A stretch of DNA of 64,000 bases from Euglena gracilis. Its lineage: Eukaryota > Euglenida > Euglenophyceae > Euglenales. The position numbers and the translations under genes were made by a program. Below the pieces are notes generated by a model that saw only the letters and a program-made list of their open reading frames with translations, was not told where the DNA came from and ran no database searches. Where the stretch lies: NCBI GenBank assembly GCA_039621445.1, contig CP154955.1, positions 56,087,453-56,151,452 of the forward strand, given 5' to 3'. Shown piece after piece: positions 54,488 through 63,841 of this stretch; within the stretch, counting starts at the first letter, position 1, and the number at the start of each line of letters is the position of its first letter.

Positions 54488-56821
54488 TCAACAGCCCGGT
54501 TTTTGGAGCTGCTTGGTGAGGGACACCGCGATTTTCGCGAAGTCCTTCATATAAATCGCGTAGTATTGGGCTAATCCCAAAAATCCTTTGAGGTGAGTAA
54601 TCGTTTTGATTACCTCAGGGGTCCATTTCTTAATGGCTTCGAGTTTACTCGGAGCGGCTTTCCGCTGTCCATTGCTGAGGATGTGCCCGCAAAATTTTAT
54701 AAGTATCCGAAACAAATGCATTTTCGCGCCTTTCGCGAAAAGCACATGTTTTTGAAAAGCGGTTAATACCGCGCAAACATGGTGGAAGTGTGTGACGAGG
54801 ATATCCTCGCTCGATTGTGCGGATGGTGGTGGTGTTCCCACCAGCACATCATCAATGTACACAATGGCAAACGGTAAATCGCGTAGAACCCATTGTATCA
54901 TGCGCTGAAACATGGCTGGGCCATTCTTAACACCCATGGGGAGTACCGTCCATTGGTACACACCCTTGGATGTCACGAGTGCCGTGTATGGTTGGGAGTC
55001 AGGGTGTAAGTGCATTTGGTGAAAACCGTCCTCCAGATCGAAAATTGACCACAACCGGTTCTCCGATTGTTTGGTGATCAAATCCTCGATCAGGGGGAGC
55101 GGGAAGGGATCATCCCTTGTTTGGGAGTTCAGGTACCGGTAATCCAGCACCAGCCTCCATTTCTTCTGACCTGAGGGGTCTGGGGGTTTAGGAACAACAA
55201 ATGCCTGGGATGTCCACTCGCTTTTCGAGGGTACTATCCACTTGCGCTGAATAAGCTTCTCAATCATTTCATTGAGAGCTTGTTCGCGTTCTCCCGAACA
55301 ACGAAAAAATTTCCGGTGCATTGGTTTGGCTCCATCCTTAAGCTCGATCTTACAAACACCGAACGGACCGCGTATCGCGGGGTCGATGTCGCACGCGTAT
55401 ACTGGATTTTCCAGCACACCGTGGAATTCGCGGGTAATCCGCGAACAGAATTCGGCTGACTTAGGATGCTGACCTGCACTTTCGATGACTGCGGAAACCG
55501 CCAGGGTATCCCTGGGGCTACCGAGGTTTCTCGGCACCGCAAATTCGGACATTCCGAATGCATCGAAGAAACAAACACGAAAAATGATTTCTTGCAAGGG
55601 TGGTAATATTTTACCACAAAAATCCTCAAAAATCGGTACATTAGTGGGTAAATCCCACCAATGAAAACATACATACGATAGTTGGGTGAACCATTCCGCT
55701 TCCGGAATGATGGGTATGAGAATAACTCCACGGGCTTCATCCCGCAGAATTTTCTCAACCGCACATTCGATAAGTTTTGGGGGAGGGTGCATCCATAACA
55801 CCGTATCACCCCAAAATTTATCAAATGCGTTGGAGTGTTGTGACCAATGTCGTGGCAAACGGGCATGTGCATTGGATGAAAAGGCATCGATTTCCAATGC
55901 CAAATCAAAAGAATTTGCCAATGTCGCGATTTTGGAAAACCATCGTTCCAAAATGCGATATTGACCAAAATTGAAAGCATTCCATACGCGTTTCGCGTAT
56001 TCATGCACCCGATTTTCGGGTTGAAGGGTAGAAACACAATGAATGGATCCACAAACATGCGGGTTGTCTTCCACTACCACAAGGGTTAATCCCAAGGGAG
56101 TTTGGACAGGTTGGGGGTTTCCCCATTCCGCATCAAATCCGTACCAAGTGTGATCGCGATTGTAATTAGGAATCGCGCTTTTCGCGTTTCCGAACAACGA
56201 GGCTAATCCGCGTTGTTGGAGTACTCGGTGTATCTCCGCGCATTGCGGGCTACAACCAAGTGTATCATGGGGGGTGGATTCCGTTTTCGGAATTGCGATT
56301 AGTGTCGGATTTTGAACTAAACATCCACAATCGAAATCCGATTGGGTGGAAATTCTCCTGCAGTGCACACATTGGAAGGAAGTGTGATGGTATGACGGCT
56401 GTGCGTGAAAGTGGGTGTCGATGGCATTAGCCGGGGAGTCTTGTACAGGTGTGCCTGGCTTCGGCACAACTGGTGGGAAACGGAGTGGTGGTGTAGCTGG
56501 GCGACTACTCGACACCGTACGTACTGCAGGCCTTTGGGCTTTCGTCTTGTAACCCAGTGGAACGGCGGGGGTACCGCTACTCGCTTGCCCTGCCTCATGT
56601 GGAACGCATGTTGGTGTGTCATTGGGCAGGGGGGATGCTTTCTCCGTACCCCGGGTGTGGAAAACGGTTGTTGGTGTGGTGGGTAACGGTGTTGCCATTG
56701 TGGATAACGGTGTGGGCAAAGCGGTGGTCATCATAGTGGATGACAACGGTGATGGTGGTTTGGGTGTCAATGAAGTGGTGAGTGCTGTGCGCAAACCGTG
56801 GGAGTGGCAATCCACAACCAA
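54488..56821 (-). CDS. Element A reverse transcriptase with long N-terminal linker
   Basis: 777 codons. Residues 1-170 are Thr/Pro-rich linker; a Cys-rich bit (CVHCRRISTQSDFDCGC) lies near 150. Reverse transcriptase occupies about 490-740: MIEKLIQRKWIVPSKSEWTS, QAFVVPKPPDPSGQKKWRLV, motif A LWSIFDLEDGFHQM (Asp near 55037) and motif C IVYIDDVLVG (near 54850). ILSNGQRKAAPSKLEAIKKW and GFLGLAQYYAIYMKDFAK complete the thumb. It overlaps the protease ORF by 54 bp in the minus 1 frame, a usual arrangement for frameshift expression. The frame ends at a TGA near 54490 just before RNase H. Confidence 0.9.
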   Translation of the reverse strand: MVVDCHSHGLRTALTTSLTPKPPSPLSSTMMTTALPTPLSTMATPLPTTPTTVFHTRGTEKASPLPNDTPTCVPHEAGQASSGTPAVPLGYKTKAQRPAVRTVSSSRPATPPLRFPPVVPKPGTPVQDSPANAIDTHFHAQPSYHHTSFQCVHCRRISTQSDFDCGCLVQNPTLIAIPKTESTPHDTLGCSPQCAEIHRVLQQRGLASLFGNAKSAIPNYNRDHTWYGFDAEWGNPQPVQTPLGLTLVVVEDNPHVCGSIHCVSTLQPENRVHEYAKRVWNAFNFGQYRILERWFSKIATLANSFDLALEIDAFSSNAHARLPRHWSQHSNAFDKFWGDTVLWMHPPPKLIECAVEKILRDEARGVILIPIIPEAEWFTQLSYVCFHWWDLPTNVPIFEDFCGKILPPLQEIIFRVCFFDAFGMSEFAVPRNLGSPRDTLAVSAVIESAGQHPKSAEFCSRITREFHGVLENPVYACDIDPAIRGPFGVCKIELKDGAKPMHRKFFRCSGEREQALNEMIEKLIQRKWIVPSKSEWTSQAFVVPKPPDPSGQKKWRLVLDYRYLNSQTRDDPFPLPLIEDLITKQSENRLWSIFDLEDGFHQMHLHPDSQPYTALVTSKGVYQWTVLPMGVKNGPAMFQRMIQWVLRDLPFAIVYIDDVLVGTPPPSAQSSEDILVTHFHHVCAVLTAFQKHVLFAKGAKMHLFRILIKFCGHILSNGQRKAAPSKLEAIKKWTPEVIKTITHLKGFLGLAQYYAIYMKDFAKIAVSLTKQLQKPGC

Positions 56822-57400
56822 TCGGTACTGGCGTAAAAATGGGTATCCAAAATTACGTCAGACCCGTGAATTCCGGACTCGTAACCCCAAATATTGGTGA
56901 AATGTTGTAATTGTGGGGGTTGTGAGTGATGCTTCGGAATGATGGGCAAGAGTATCTCGAGCACACATCCCAAATCACCACCACACATGGGGGTGTTATC
57001 CGCGGTTGTAATTTTGATCGGTTTCTTGGCGCTTACCAAGAGCGGGGTCGGTATCAACCCCAACCGAAAGAGCAGTGCAATGCGACAACCAGTGTCAATG
57101 AGAATTTTGACTTTGGTGGCGAAATTTTGAATGCGGATTTCCGCTTGGACGAGTAATTCCATTGGTGGTACGCAAAGTGAAGGGTCTGGCGGAAATACGT
57201 TTGCATGCCAGCTCTCCCATGAACCCTTTCCTACTTTGCTCAGCATTCCGAGCGGAAATGTGGAGTGGGGGGTAGGGGACCCGAAATAATTCCGGGTACT
57301 GACCCTGAAGGCGGATGGGCAGGGGGGGTAAGGTTGATCAGGTCTTACCTCCATCTGTTCATCAGCCCAGAGGTCCGTGCCCTCGGACCTCGGGCTCCCC
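56767..57400 (-). CDS. Element A protease
   Basis: Retropepsin-like. KVKILIDTGCRIALLFRLGL has the catalytic DTG (with Cys after it instead of the usual Ala) and hydrophobic flank; IHGSDVILDTHFYASTDWLW is the second conserved part. The ATG at 57354 is one possible start. Upstream in the same frame SIYSTKKSVAGYAAGSDLE overlaps the end of gag, then a TAG lies near 57400. This suggests that the protease was made by minus 1 frameshifting from gag and that the TAG is a later defect or a read-through site. Confidence 0.75.
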
Positions 57401-57461
57401 TACTCCAAGTCCGAACCGGCCGCATAGCCGGCAACGGACTTTTTGGTGGAATAGATGGAAT

Positions 57462-60400
57462 TCAATGAGCGCACCGCCATTCGGGCCTCATTAAATTCCC
57501 CGTCCGAGGTCTCATCCCCCTCCCTGCCCGAAGCCGGGGTGTCCTCCTCCAAACAAGATATCTTGAAACCGACCTTTTGCCGGTTGGAGGAGTAACCACG
57601 GTCATCGCGGCGCTTACCGCGATTTCCGTAGCCGGGCCGGGGGGAACGAGATCTGGGACATTTGGATGCGTGGTGATCTTTGGAACCGCAAAGTGAACAA
57701 CGAGATTTGTGGCGGGATTCCGCATAACGGGGGGAACGGTATTCCGTTTTTCCGTCAAACCGTCGTGGTGAACGGGTTTCCCGTCGACCATGACCGGTGT
57801 ATCGGGATTTCCCCGTTGACTCGCGTGAAGAGGATGATCCACTTCGCGAACGAGATCGTGAAGAGTCGCGATTAAAATCCTGTTTTTGGGCAGGGGTCCA
57901 GGTGACCGACCGCGAGAAGGACGGGTTTCCCGACCATCACGCGATGGTGACTTGGGCCTATTACCGCTAAAGCGGTTCTCCGAAGAACGTGAAACTCCCG
58001 ATTGACGTGAAAACGCCGAGGAACCCGATCCCCGTGAGGAGGTCGAGCCCCTTGGGCTTCCAATACGCTTTCGCGCATCGGGATTCGGGCATTCCCGAGA
58101 CATGTGACCAGATTTGTTGCACAGAAAGCACAGTTTATCCGTGCCCTGGTCCGAAGAACGCTGATTCCGCGTTTTCGGTCCCGTGGTGGGTGATCTTGGT
58201 GACATGGGTGATTTTTGCAATGCATTAACCGCACCCGCAGGGATTCCCGCGGTGGGATGCATTTGAAAAGCGGACTGTATTTGTCCCAAAACTTGTGTGA
58301 GCTTGAGTTGCTTTGACACATAATTCCAACGTTGGGCAAGAGTCATCTCATGCCCTGCCAACTCCTCGCGATGGATATCCTTCACGAGGGATGGTGTGAA
58401 ATGCAACAAAACCGCATCGAATTGTTCGCGCATTTGCTTCTCGCTAAGTTCATCAACTTCGGAAGCAAGTGTTAACCATTTGGCATACCAAAGGTCAATG
58501 GATTTCCATTTGCGATCCGATGGCGCGCTTTGTCGCCACTTCTTCTCCAGGGTAATCCTGGTGACCAGACTTGAATTGGTTGAAGCGTATTGCTCAACCA
58601 GGTCATCGAATGATACGCCATTACGTATCACCAAATTGCGTGCGCGTTCTCGCTCCTCCCTCGGTAGGCAATCGATGAATTCCATCTTGACTACCTCGGG
58701 ATTCGGGTCTTGGGTGGGTCCCTTTAGTGCCCAATAGTACTCCCAATCCCGAAAAAATTGTCTCCGTGTGGTTGGATCCCCGTCCCATTGGGGCTTCACC
58801 TTGTTCGCGATTGCGATGGTGCCCTTGAAGTCTCTCTGAGTAACCCGCTGACCCTCGGTGGTATTCCGGGGGTTTGGGTCAGGGTAATTCTTAACACCAA
58901 ACGCGTTTCGCGGATTTTCCGCTCCATGTTTGACCCGTGCAGGATTTCCCGCACCAAGTGTAAGGTTGGCAGGATTTTCCTGCGGGAATTGCGAAAAATG
59001 TGGTGAAATCCTCTCAGTGGGGCGGGTTTCCCGCCGAAAACCCGATGGGTGGTCTGGCATTCCAGAACCCGTCGGTTGTTGGTATGATCGCGATTGCGAC
59101 ACATGACCAATACCAGGTGTGGGGTGTTGGCTCATTCCTCGTACAAGGTTGGAATGTTGAATTTCTTGGTGGAGACTCGAATTTTCGAGTGGGGGGTCCA
59201 TTTCCTCATCGGAAATATGTTGTGAGAAGTGAGTGTGTGGTGTTGGCAAATGCAAATGTGGTACAATTCGCGTTTTCGCGGGTGGTTGTACCAAATTCGC
59301 GGTGGATGTAGGGATTCCTACTCCAGAAATGGTAATTTGAGAACGCGATTCCGGGACATTTGGAATACCGACCGCAGCGCTTACCGCGGTAGGTGGTGGC
59401 ACAACCGGTACCGGAGGGGACATTTTATCCAGACTCGCGGACAAGTCATGCACCGTTTCTTCCAAATGATCCACCAACTGGAGTTGGCCGCAAATACGGT
59501 CAACCTCAGTCTCCAAATGCCTAACGCGTTTGCGGTAACGGGAAAAATCTTCCAAGTGTGGCATCTTTTCAGAAACCAAGTGTAATTCTTGGGTAAGATT
59601 TCCTTGGGACTCCTCCACATTCCGGAGTTGACCCGCAAGCGCTTTCACCGCATTTGAGACGGTTTGCAATTGGTGGAGTGACTTGGTGGGGGTTTCCACG
59701 GTGGTGCGCGAATTTTCCGCGGTTGGTTTTTCCAACAACGCAGAAATTCGTCCATCCAACCGAGAAACCTCATCTTGCATGGATCGGGCATTCCGATTCA
59801 CGCTTACCTCAATTTGGAGCAAACTTGTACAAAATGCTTGCAAGGTTTCCTTGTTGTCACCAAGCACTTTGTCATAAAATGAGCGAAATTCCGGTGACTC
59901 GGATATCCGAGCACGCGAAATGGGGGGTAGTGAGCGGATTTCCGTCACTGTGGTAGACAACAAGGTGCAACGGGTTTGCAATTCCCCAATAGCGGCTTGA
60001 ATACCACTAATGTCGGGAATTCGCTTGGAAAGTGCGAAAACATGTTCCTGCAAACCGACAACGGTGGCAATAATACCGCCAATGTCCGTTTGCATTTGTT
60101 GTTGAGTGAAATCCAACCGTTGTGCGCAATCCGCGATTTTCGCGTTCAAGGTGGTTAATCCATCCTGATTTGCGGCACAATGGCAGGATTTTTGCTCCAA
60201 GTGTGAAATTCGTTCCTCCAAAAGCTGGATTTGCGAACGGGGAACAAAATTCTCTTGCACTTTCGCTTGAAATTGCTTCAAGTGCTCGATTTCCGAGCCA
60301 AGATGCAAAATCCGTTGTTGCGCTTCTTGGAAAGAAGTGGTAAGTGCGGCAAAATGCTCAACCGCGACAAAGTTACCGATTTCCGGCATTTTGGGGGTGA

Positions 60401-60767
60401 CATGTTGCGCTTGTAACTGCTGCTGCAATTGCAGTAACATGGTTGAACAGGATTCCAATTGGGCAAAAAGATGGCTCATACCATCCTGCACATGCAGAAA
60501 CTTGGAATCATTCCGCGTTTCCGCTTCATGCAGCATTTCGCTGATTTGTTGGAAATTTTGTGGAAGTTGGATGCGCAAAATACTGTCAACACTTTCTCGA
60601 AAATGCTGAAGGTCTTTCCCCGCATTTTCAAAATTGTGTTGGCAATATTTGCCAATTTCCTGCAAATAATTCCAGCAACATTCCAGTTTGGTGTTGACAA
60701 CCCTTTGATTGTCTTCATCAAACTGCAAAACCTTGTTTGAGCATGGTTGCGCATTCCGCAAACACAT
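57462..60767 (-). CDS. Element A gag: coiled coil, capsid-like region and zinc knuckle
   Basis: 1,101 codons. Residues about 1-430 are a heptad-rich coiled coil (for example LQEAQQRILHLGSEIEHLKQ-type text). About 430-590 is Pro/Ser-rich. About 615-790 looks like the Ty3-type capsid region (WDGDPTTRRQFFRDWEYYWA, FIDCLPREERERARNLVI, LEKKWRQ, LWYAKWLTLASEV). CFLCNKSGHMSRECPNPD near 850 is a perfect CX2CX4HX4C nucleocapsid knuckle, followed by an Arg/Ser-rich tail. Such a long coiled-coil N-terminus is unusual for Ty3/gypsy gag. The part before residue 1 continues in other frames up to 61476. Confidence 0.85.
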   Translation of the reverse strand: MCLRNAQPCSNKVLQFDEDNQRVVNTKLECCWNYLQEIGKYCQHNFENAGKDLQHFRESVDSILRIQLPQNFQQISEMLHEAETRNDSKFLHVQDGMSHLFAQLESCSTMLLQLQQQLQAQHVTPKMPEIGNFVAVEHFAALTTSFQEAQQRILHLGSEIEHLKQFQAKVQENFVPRSQIQLLEERISHLEQKSCHCAANQDGLTTLNAKIADCAQRLDFTQQQMQTDIGGIIATVVGLQEHVFALSKRIPDISGIQAAIGELQTRCTLLSTTVTEIRSLPPISRARISESPEFRSFYDKVLGDNKETLQAFCTSLLQIEVSVNRNARSMQDEVSRLDGRISALLEKPTAENSRTTVETPTKSLHQLQTVSNAVKALAGQLRNVEESQGNLTQELHLVSEKMPHLEDFSRYRKRVRHLETEVDRICGQLQLVDHLEETVHDLSASLDKMSPPVPVVPPPTAVSAAVGIPNVPESRSQITISGVGIPTSTANLVQPPAKTRIVPHLHLPTPHTHFSQHISDEEMDPPLENSSLHQEIQHSNLVRGMSQHPTPGIGHVSQSRSYQQPTGSGMPDHPSGFRRETRPTERISPHFSQFPQENPANLTLGAGNPARVKHGAENPRNAFGVKNYPDPNPRNTTEGQRVTQRDFKGTIAIANKVKPQWDGDPTTRRQFFRDWEYYWALKGPTQDPNPEVVKMEFIDCLPREERERARNLVIRNGVSFDDLVEQYASTNSSLVTRITLEKKWRQSAPSDRKWKSIDLWYAKWLTLASEVDELSEKQMREQFDAVLLHFTPSLVKDIHREELAGHEMTLAQRWNYVSKQLKLTQVLGQIQSAFQMHPTAGIPAGAVNALQKSPMSPRSPTTGPKTRNQRSSDQGTDKLCFLCNKSGHMSRECPNPDARKRIGSPRGSTSSRGSGSSAFSRQSGVSRSSENRFSGNRPKSPSRDGRETRPSRGRSPGPLPKNRILIATLHDLVREVDHPLHASQRGNPDTPVMVDGKPVHHDGLTEKRNTVPPVMRNPATNLVVHFAVPKITTHPNVPDLVPPGPATEIAVSAAMTVVTPPTGKRSVSRYLVWRRTPRLRAGRGMRPRTGNLMRPEWRCAH

Positions 60768-61476
60768 TGGTGGACATGCAAAATTTGCTTGCTTAGCGGG
60801 TGATCCGCTGGAAGTTGACCGAGAATTCGGAAAACATCACCGGGTGTGAGGTTATCCCTCAAATCTTCCTCATAGTCCTCCACAACGGGAACGGCACCAG
60901 AGATTTCCGGTACCACCAGACGCATATCTGGGTTCCATGGCAATGTAGGGAAAACCGCAGTTTCCGCGGGTAATCCCGGCAATGCCCGAAATGGTGTGTG
61001 GGGTGGGAATTGAGGGGGGGTTGGAAAAAACACGGTGTTTCCACCGAGTTGCACTCCAAAAGGCCCGCCGGTGCTTCCACCGGGGATCTTTTGGGTGTGA
61101 ACAGAGCAAAGGGCACATACCCCTCACTTTGTTCGTGGGTAACATGAGTAACCAAGTGTGAAGGTGCAAGGGGTTCATCCCCTCGCCGTATCAATGGTGG
61201 GTGAACCGGGATGGAGGAAGGCATTTTGCCACCTACATCCCGCACAATCAATGACAATGATGATGAAGAGGGTTCATTACCCCCATGCAATAATAAAGGC
61301 GTTTCGCCTTTTGACAATGACAAATGAGTCAAATTGCCTTCTTCTTGCTTGGGGGGTCGGGAATTGGAACTTGTTTCATTCAAACCGTTCCAATCCCCGC
61401 AATCTTCATCAAAATTGCTCAATGAACTCATCAACAAATCATAATCAAATTTGGGGTTGGGGCTTGTGCTCTGCAT
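60768..61476 (-). CDS. Element A gag N-terminus, spread over two more frames
   Basis: MQSTSPNPKFDYDLLMSSLS starts at 61476 and runs to about 61075 (ALFTPKRSPVEAPAG). The reading then moves by minus 1 to VQLGGNTVFFPTPPQFPPHT ... LRDNLTPGDVFRILGQLPAD until about 60765, and again by minus 1 into CLRNAQPCSNKVLQFDE, the main gag ORF. The start is supported by its match to element D gag. Either two one-base deletions or two frameshift sites explain this. Confidence 0.65.
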
Positions 61477-61705
61477 CTTTTGAGATGGGTAAAAAGGCAA
61501 AAACCCAAAAACACTCTGGAATAAGCAGAGAAACAGGGACCAGAAAGGTTGTATCGGCTATTACCGAACAGAGCCTTCTGAGACCTGTATCCTTGCTTAG
61601 AGGTTGGCTAGGGGCCAGGAACAGTACTTTCACCGTGTTTCACGGCTCAGTACGATCCTCACCACCAGTCAACCACAGAGTTTCTCTGTGTGGAACGTCT
61701 GTGTA
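61477..61705 (-). other. Leader of element A with small hairpins
   Basis: Between primer-binding site and gag. Contains CACAGAG-TTT-CTCTGTG at 61674-61690 and CCGTG-TTT-CACGG at 61633-61645, both perfect. The leader is alignable to that of element D around GCATCTT...GATG and AACAGAGCCTT/ACAGAACCTT. Confidence 0.7.
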
Positions 61706-61730
61706 GGATCGTTGCCTAAATCTGCTACCA
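61706..61730 (-). promoter_or_regulatory. Primer-binding site of element A
   Basis: Minus strand TGGTAGCAGATTTAGGCAAC starts two bases inside the LTR end; complementary to a tRNA ending TCTGCTACCA with an AUCG T-loop, as in initiator tRNA-Met of eukaryotes. Confidence 0.75.
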
Positions 61731-61732
61731 AG

Positions 61733-62140
61733 TGTACGTCCAAGGACTTCCCTTTGACCCTTTTCACCCCGGAAAAGCCTGTTTCGCTTTCTCCTGGTGC
61801 GCACCTACTTAGGTGAGTAAAAATCCTTGGAGTAACAAAGCCCTTTTTCCCAATTCCCCTATGCTGAGGCAAAGCACAAAGCAAAGCGCTGTGAAAGGAT
61901 TTTCCTTCACAGTCGTGTTCAGTCCTTTCAGAGGTTTATCCTCTTACTTCAAAACAGTCAGAATGTGAAGAATAGAATACCACCTGTGAGGAAAAAAGGT
62001 CACGCAGGCACGTGTGATACGTGTCGCTAAATCCCATAGGATCTGCCACGATCGTCAGGCTGTGCTCATACACAGCCGTCAGATTGGGACAGATCCAGAC
62101 TCTGCAGATTTCCTACAGAGCTGGGATCGTGCCTGGTACA
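61733..62140 (-). repeat. 5' LTR of element A (408 bp)
   Basis: Minus strand TGTACCAGGC...GGACGTACA, TG...CA with 5-bp terminal inverted repeat. Hairpins at 61889-61911 (CTGTGAA...TTCACAG) and AGAGG-TTTAT-CCTCT at 61930-61944 occupy the same slots as those of the 3' LTR but with different sequence. The outer edge cuts LINE E. Confidence 0.85.
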
Positions 62141-62142
62141 CA

Positions 62143-63841
62143 CCGCAGCCCCCGCTGGATAGGGGCAGCGACGCTTGTGTCCGCTGTTGTGGGTTCAGTG
62201 CCGTGCCCAGTATGTCCTCGAAGGCGTTCATGATGACCTCCGAGCAGCCTGTAACCTGATCTTGGCTGCCATACGAGTCGGACGTGCGTAGGAGGTGGTT
62301 CACTTTGCAGCCGTCAAGACAGCTCCGCAGAAGGTGATGTGCCACCTGGGCGTCGGTGAGGGACGTTATGGTAGATGAGGCCTTCTCGATCTTGGCGGCA
62401 GCATCCGCCCACGCTTTCTTGGTGGTGTCGGAGGACGCGGGGTGGTCTACTGGGATACCGAGCACGGTAATGCCTTCCCCTGGTGACCAAGGGACCACTT
62501 GCAATCTGTCGCAACTGGGTGCACTCCGCGCTCCCGGGCCCCACAAGACGCACTTCTGCAGGTTGAGGCCAAGGCCAATGCGGTGGGACTCTTGCAGCAG
62601 GAAACGGAGGCAGTGTTCAATCCTGTCGGGGGTTCCGACCAGGAGGCCGTCGTCCAGGTACCAGCTGTTCCATAGCAGCTGGCCGTCCCTGGTTATCTGG
62701 TCCAGCAGCGGCTGCAGCGCCAGGGCGAACCCGATGGGGCCCAGAGGGCAGCCCTGGTGTGTGCCCCTCTGGGAAAGGATGGTGCGGCCCCCGCAGAAGA
62801 GGGGGACGGGCCCGCTGTATGCAAACCTCAGGAAATTGAACAGACTGGGTGTACGGGTCTCGGCCTCTGTAAGGATCGCCCCTCGGTCAACTGTGTTGAA
62901 AGCATTGGAGTAGTCCACCTGGAGGGAAACCCAGGGTGAGGTGTCCCCCAGCTGAAGCACGAGGTGCTGCATGCCCAGGGCAACAGCCTCGGCGGCGTTC
63001 CGTACCCCCACCCCGACCTGGGTGGGGGCGAGCGTTGCAACCTCCGACCGGGCATGTGGTGTCTGGAGCAGCGTTTTCCCTACCAGGCGGCGGATGGTCT
63101 CCCCAACCGCCACTGGCCGCACCCCGTTGTCCTTCTTGCGGAGTGGGGTCAGATTCGCGCAGCACCAGGCCGCGGCGTGGTGCGGTGGTAGCTGGCCGTC
63201 AATCCAGAACTGGGTCAGCCGCGCAAGGGCTGTGATCAGCTTGGCTCCCGGCCCGGCCTACGAAGGCAGTCTTGGAGGTGGCTGGGCCGCAGGCCCGACG
63301 GGCCTGCGGCGGAACCCCGTGGGAAACGGCGGATGGCCTCCTTCAGTCTGTCCTCCCATTCCGGGATGTGGTTCTCAGGGAAGGGCTTAACCTGTCGCGG
63401 GAGGCGGTTGGTGTCCACCGGTCTGCCGCTTGGGTGCAACTTCTCCAGGGCAGCCCAGACATCCGGATCATCCGGTTGGTGCGCGCCCTCAGAGAGCAGT
63501 AGCTGGACTGCCTTCGCGGACGCCCCTTCTGCGGTGAGGGTGCGCACCCGTCTCGTGATGGCCTCACTGAGGGCGGTCGGCTGCGTTCTTGAGCGTTTTT
63601 CCGCCCTGGTTTCCACGACGGAGTGTCGAGCCTGTGCGTCCTTTAGTGCCTCTGTCAGAAGGGTGCCGTAGTCCCCCTCGCGGAACAGTTTGGTACGCCG
63701 CAGCAGGATGGACTCCAGCTCCGCTGCCGGCGGCGGTTTGGTAGTCGACACCGGTCGGAGGACGAGTTTCGGGAAGGATAGGACGCTGAATAGAGCAGCG
63801 TCCGAGGGTGCGTGCGTGTATGCATTGATGGCATCTGCCAA
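62143..63841 (-). pseudogene. LINE E reverse transcriptase, cut by the element A LTR
   Basis: From 63841 the minus strand reads AAGPSGLRPSHLQDCLRRPG at the end of a first part (to 63236), shifts minus 1 near 63250 (GAKLITALARLTQFWIDGQL), then has PVAVGETIRRLVGK, motif A LQVDYSNAFNTVDR with the catalytic Asp intact (62913-62915), GTHQGCPLGPIGFALALQ and motif C WYLDDGLLVG (near 62650). It ends at QASLPLSSGGCG where the LTR begins. Domain order and motifs match the LINE at 33808-36666, a related but distinct copy. The endonuclease part is missing. Confidence 0.85.

Larger units (their letters stand above)
45373..62140 (-). mobile_element. Element A: Ty3/gypsy chromovirus-type LTR retrotransposon, 16.8 kb
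   Basis: 5' LTR, primer-binding site, gag, protease, reverse transcriptase, RNase H, integrase with chromodomain, ORFs X and Y, polypurine tract and 3' LTR, all on the minus strand. The flanks do not give a target-site duplication (CACCG beyond 62140, TAGAG before 45373), and the two LTRs are strongly diverged. The unit may therefore be old, or may be a join of two related elements, with X/Y and the 3' LTR from the second. Confidence 0.65.

Noticed and set aside
61701-61730. tRNA gene
   Set aside because: Only the 3' third (T-arm and acceptor end with CCA) is present, CCA is not usually encoded in eukaryotic tRNA genes, and the position is that of a primer-binding site.
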